Assembly (NCBI GenBank): GCA_002482725.1
Contig: DLGO01000146.1
Coordinates: forward strand, 1-6,983
Direction: 5' to 3'
Length of the DNA stretch: 6,983 nt
Source: Bacteroidetes bacterium UBA7692
Lineage (GTDB): Bacteria > Bacteroidota > Bacteroidia > Chitinophagales > LD1
The notes beneath the pieces were generated by a model. The model ran no database searches. It was not told where the DNA came from and was given only the letters and a program-made list of their open reading frames with translations. Positions within the stretch are counted from its first letter, which is position 1. Each line of letters opens with the position of its first letter. This document shows, in pieces, positions 4,770 to 6,983 of the stretch. A program made the translations under genes and the position numbers.

Positions 4770-6668
4770 ACCTATAACTGTAACCAACTCCCTTATGGGT
4801 TGGTTATAGTTCTTCTTAGCTATGTAATACTTACGGCCACGTATAATGATGTAGTTATACTGTGCTACCAGGCTAAGGTCTGTATTATCCCAATCGAAGT
4901 AGAGTTCCACCTTGGCCACTGAGCTGAGCGCCTGCAGTAGTGATTTCCAGAACTCATCAGTAAGCGAATCAGTCCCGGTTACTCTCAGGTTATAGCCACT
5001 ATCAAGCAAACTATCATCAGGCCTGTAGTTCAAGGGTGAGGCCAACGGATATACATATGAGGTATCACCACCATTGTATAACGTACTGAAATCAAAAGTA
5101 TGATCTAGCCCGTAGTATATACCCTTACATGCCTTAGGGAATACGTTAGCCAGGCGCTCATTCTCCTTAACAACGCTATTAAAGCGCAATGCGTTACCAT
5201 TGGTACCGGCAACAAACCAAACGCCATCACTGAACTCCACAGTATCCATTGTTTCCTTAATCACCTCCTCCATATAAGGCAGCTGTGCGGCCAGTGGAAG
5301 CGGCATCGAATCAATGTTCACCACAATGCTGTTGTCTATCAGCTCTACCGGTGGTATGCTCATGGTGTATTCCTGGTAGTTCTCAGCGGTCCGGCTTACA
5401 TAAGGTTCGTATAGTTCCGGATTCTGGAACTTTTCATCAAGGGTGTAAGCAATTTTGACAGCAGTATCAATAATCCCGATCTTGTATTTAGGTGATACCT
5501 GGTGCAATGGTATGTTCAATACCTTCTTAGCATCAACGTATTTCATATACACCTCATTACCGATTACGTCTAGGGCAATGTTGAAGCTGATTTTAAAGTC
5601 AGAGATAAATTCCCGCACGGTGATATCCGGCAGGTGATTGCGCGCGTCGATGGTTGTTCCCTTTTGATAATAGAACAGTGTTGTTGTGTCTATTATACTC
5701 GGAAGGGGCAGCCTAATAGCTTCATGCCTTACAATGCTCCGGTTGTTCATTAGCAATAGCTTATTGAAATCCGGATCATCCAAGAGCCCACCCTTCAGGG
5801 TGTAACCCAAAGATGCGAACGCCTGAACCAAAACCCTCTTGTAATAGTATTGGGGGCTGTAGTGGTATACTGCATCGGGATACTCCATGTAATGGACGGT
5901 TTTACCGGCATTTACATATGTTCGGGGAATCCCGTACAGGTAAGGGTATCGCCTACTACTCTTTGGATCAAAGTAGTTGAGCTTATACATGGCCAGGCCC
6001 TCATCCCCTGTCTGTATAGTTGGAAAACAGAACCAATCGGCATAATCCTGATTGATATGCTCCTGCTCCATCCAGTCAGCCGTGCCAAAGTATTTATAAT
6101 AATCGAGTGGCGTTCTGTTTGCGTTCAGCACACCTGTATCGTTGCCGCTCACTATATCCTGAACGAAAAAATAGGTCTGTGGCAGATCCTCTTCGTAGTT
6201 TATACCTGCAGCTGTTTTCCAATCTTCAAAGGTGTAACCAGGTATATTGATTGGTGAGTGCATCGGTATCTGGTGCAGCTTCTTATTATCGGCCAGGGCA
6301 TTGAAAATGCTTCGGTCGCTCATAATAGTAAGGCTTGCCGTAGTTTCTCCGGTATTCATATTCCCGGATTCGATTTCGACCTTCATCCTGGCACGTGCGG
6401 TTACAAGTGTACCATCGCTATATAGGTTCACTCCCTCCACTACCAGTGGCCTGTTATATAGCTGAAGGACCTGCGGGAATCCGCAGGCCTTTAGAAACTC
6501 CGGTGTGCACCTATGGGTAAAAGGGAAATTAATAGTTCCCTGAGGGTTAAATTCCTTGCCCTCAATTACCAGGCGCTCATTGTCCGAAAAGTCGCTGTTC
6601 ACCTCGATAGGGATGCTTGCATCTATCGCAAACTTCTTCCCTGCTATTTCTATTACGTTGCCGTTCAT
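4752..6668 (-). CDS. Phage tail hub/baseplate-type protein
   Basis: 638 residues, rich in Tyr, Asn and beta-prone segments. The N-terminal part resembles large tail proteins of Bacteroidota siphophage-type prophages: an opening beta part with 'IPIEVNSDFSDNERLV', then INFPFTHRCTPEFLKACGFP (about 46-65; compare the 'LPxT...N...' step of these proteins), then a strand pair ending in ARARMKVEI. The middle (about 260-410) includes PQYYYKRVLVQAFASLGYTL and DITVREFISDFKISFNIALDV, a 'hub' style segment in which a helix on F-x-S-x-L-G leads into strands. The C-terminal 70 residues are beta-rich (VELYFDW ... YIIIRGRKYYIAKK). Such proteins sit at the tail tip and join tube to baseplate or adsorption parts. 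This is family-style recognition without a clear catalytic motif; no lysozyme or peptidase site is seen. The start ATG overlaps the upstream stop by one base (TAATG) and has GGAG just before it. Confidence 0.65.
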   Translation of the reverse strand: MNGNVIEIAGKKFAIDASIPIEVNSDFSDNERLVIEGKEFNPQGTINFPFTHRCTPEFLKACGFPQVLQLYNRPLVVEGVNLYSDGTLVTARARMKVEIESGNMNTGETTASLTIMSDRSIFNALADNKKLHQIPMHSPINIPGYTFEDWKTAAGINYEEDLPQTYFFVQDIVSGNDTGVLNANRTPLDYYKYFGTADWMEQEHINQDYADWFCFPTIQTGDEGLAMYKLNYFDPKSSRRYPYLYGIPRTYVNAGKTVHYMEYPDAVYHYSPQYYYKRVLVQAFASLGYTLKGGLLDDPDFNKLLLMNNRSIVRHEAIRLPLPSIIDTTTLFYYQKGTTIDARNHLPDITVREFISDFKISFNIALDVIGNEVYMKYVDAKKVLNIPLHQVSPKYKIGIIDTAVKIAYTLDEKFQNPELYEPYVSRTAENYQEYTMSIPPVELIDNSIVVNIDSMPLPLAAQLPYMEEVIKETMDTVEFSDGVWFVAGTNGNALRFNSVVKENERLANVFPKACKGIYYGLDHTFDFSTLYNGGDTSYVYPLASPLNYRPDDSLLDSGYNLRVTGTDSLTDEFWKSLLQALSSVAKVELYFDWDNTDLSLVAQYNYIIIRGRKYYIAKKNYNQPIRELVTVIGYEVID

Positions 6669-6983
6669 TACTCCACATCATTTTTTTCGCGAATCTGTTC
6701 CAGCTCATCCAGGGCAAAGAATATATCCTGCCGCGCACGACCGCGCACTTTATCCCATGCATCACCCAAACTGTTATCGGCCAGGCCGAACATGATTTTG
6801 CGCCATGCCTCACCATCGACCGGGCTATCGGTTTCTGATTGTTCTTCAGCCTGGCTAAAAAGCCATGGATAGCGCTTTTGCCATTCGTTCTCGCAGTTAT
6901 CCATCCATAAGAGGATATAATGTTTGATAACAGGCGATATGCCTGCTATCCTGTTCACATGCTCCTGAAGCTGCTCTTCAGCC
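6668..6983 (-). CDS. Unidentified phage tail-region gene, C-terminal part only
   Basis: About 104 residues of a frame that is open to the right edge; the GTG at 6958 is an internal codon in my view, since the frame continues upstream with AEEQLQEH. The visible part has a hydrophobic/aromatic helix (ISPVIKHYILLWMDNCENEW), then RYPWLFS, an acidic loop rich in E, S and D (QAEEQSETDSPVDGE), and two helices (WRKIMFGLADNSLGDAWD; ARQDIFFALDELEQIREKN). I do not recognise the family. Its stop (TAA) shares a base with the tail gene's ATG, so both are translated from one message. By position it would be a tail assembly or tape-measure-related gene, but the sequence does not prove this. Confidence 0.7.
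   Translation of the reverse strand, partial: AEEQLQEHVNRIAGISPVIKHYILLWMDNCENEWQKRYPWLFSQAEEQSETDSPVDGEAWRKIMFGLADNSLGDAWDKVRGRARQDIFFALDELEQIREKNDVE

Noticed and set aside
5850..6257. 135-codon plus-strand frame opposite the tail gene
   Set aside because: Shadow of the tail gene: Cys/Ile/Val-rich composition arising from the opposite strand of its codons.
6513..6872. 119-codon plus-strand frame at the right end
   Set aside because: It lies across the coupled junction of two convincing minus-strand genes and its product is low-quality, Ser/Arg-rich sequence.

Overview
The window looks like accessory, phage-derived DNA from a member of the Bacteroidota, probably a Chitinophagia or Sphingobacteriia type. 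The reasons are the style of the integrase and tail proteins, AT-rich leaders with almost no Shine-Dalgarno sites, and promoter candidates that fit the Bacteroidota consensus (TTTG, about 20 bases, TAnnTTTG) better than a sigma70 one. No tRNA, rRNA, CRISPR array or insertion sequence transposase was seen. The organism call is an inference from these features, not from a marker gene.

Layout. (1) About 1-1705, plus strand: the C-terminal part of a tyrosine recombinase, cut by the left edge, then a single-motif phospholipase-D-superfamily protein, then an overlapping 92-residue protein that resembles a phage terminase small subunit. (2) 1706-1897: two strong consecutive palindromes between converging genes. 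They fit a bidirectional terminator or a dispersed REP-like element. (3) 1898-3313, minus strand: a two-gene unit made of a proline-rich/helical protein and a DUF932 (phage/plasmid-like) protein, with a terminator-like hairpin between them. (4) 3314-3751: a non-coding, palindrome-rich stretch with a plausible promoter for the minus-strand unit, a 10-base inverted repeat and one doubtful 40-codon ORF. (5) 3752-4417, plus strand: an AT-rich gene with an R-x5-H HEPN motif, resembling AbiU2-type abortive-infection proteins. (6) 4425-4444: a sharp hairpin terminator shared by converging genes. (7) 4468-6983, minus strand: a small conserved-looking protein, a 638-residue phage tail hub/baseplate-type protein, and a gene cut by the right edge that is translationally coupled to the tail gene.

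How the parts fit. The tail genes on the right and the integrase/terminase-like genes on the left look like two arms of a prophage or prophage-like element. The DUF932 pair and the HEPN gene lie between them as accessory cargo. The HEPN gene sits just beyond the tail module, pointing towards it, has its own terminator and is markedly more AT-rich than the tail genes, which is the usual picture of a 'moron' defence gene. No terminase large subunit, portal or capsid gene follows the small-terminase-like gene, so the element is either a mosaic, a degraded prophage, or has its structural genes outside the window. No complete new system can be proved here. The best candidates for one are the HEPN gene and the DUF932/proline-rich pair with the palindromic control region between them.
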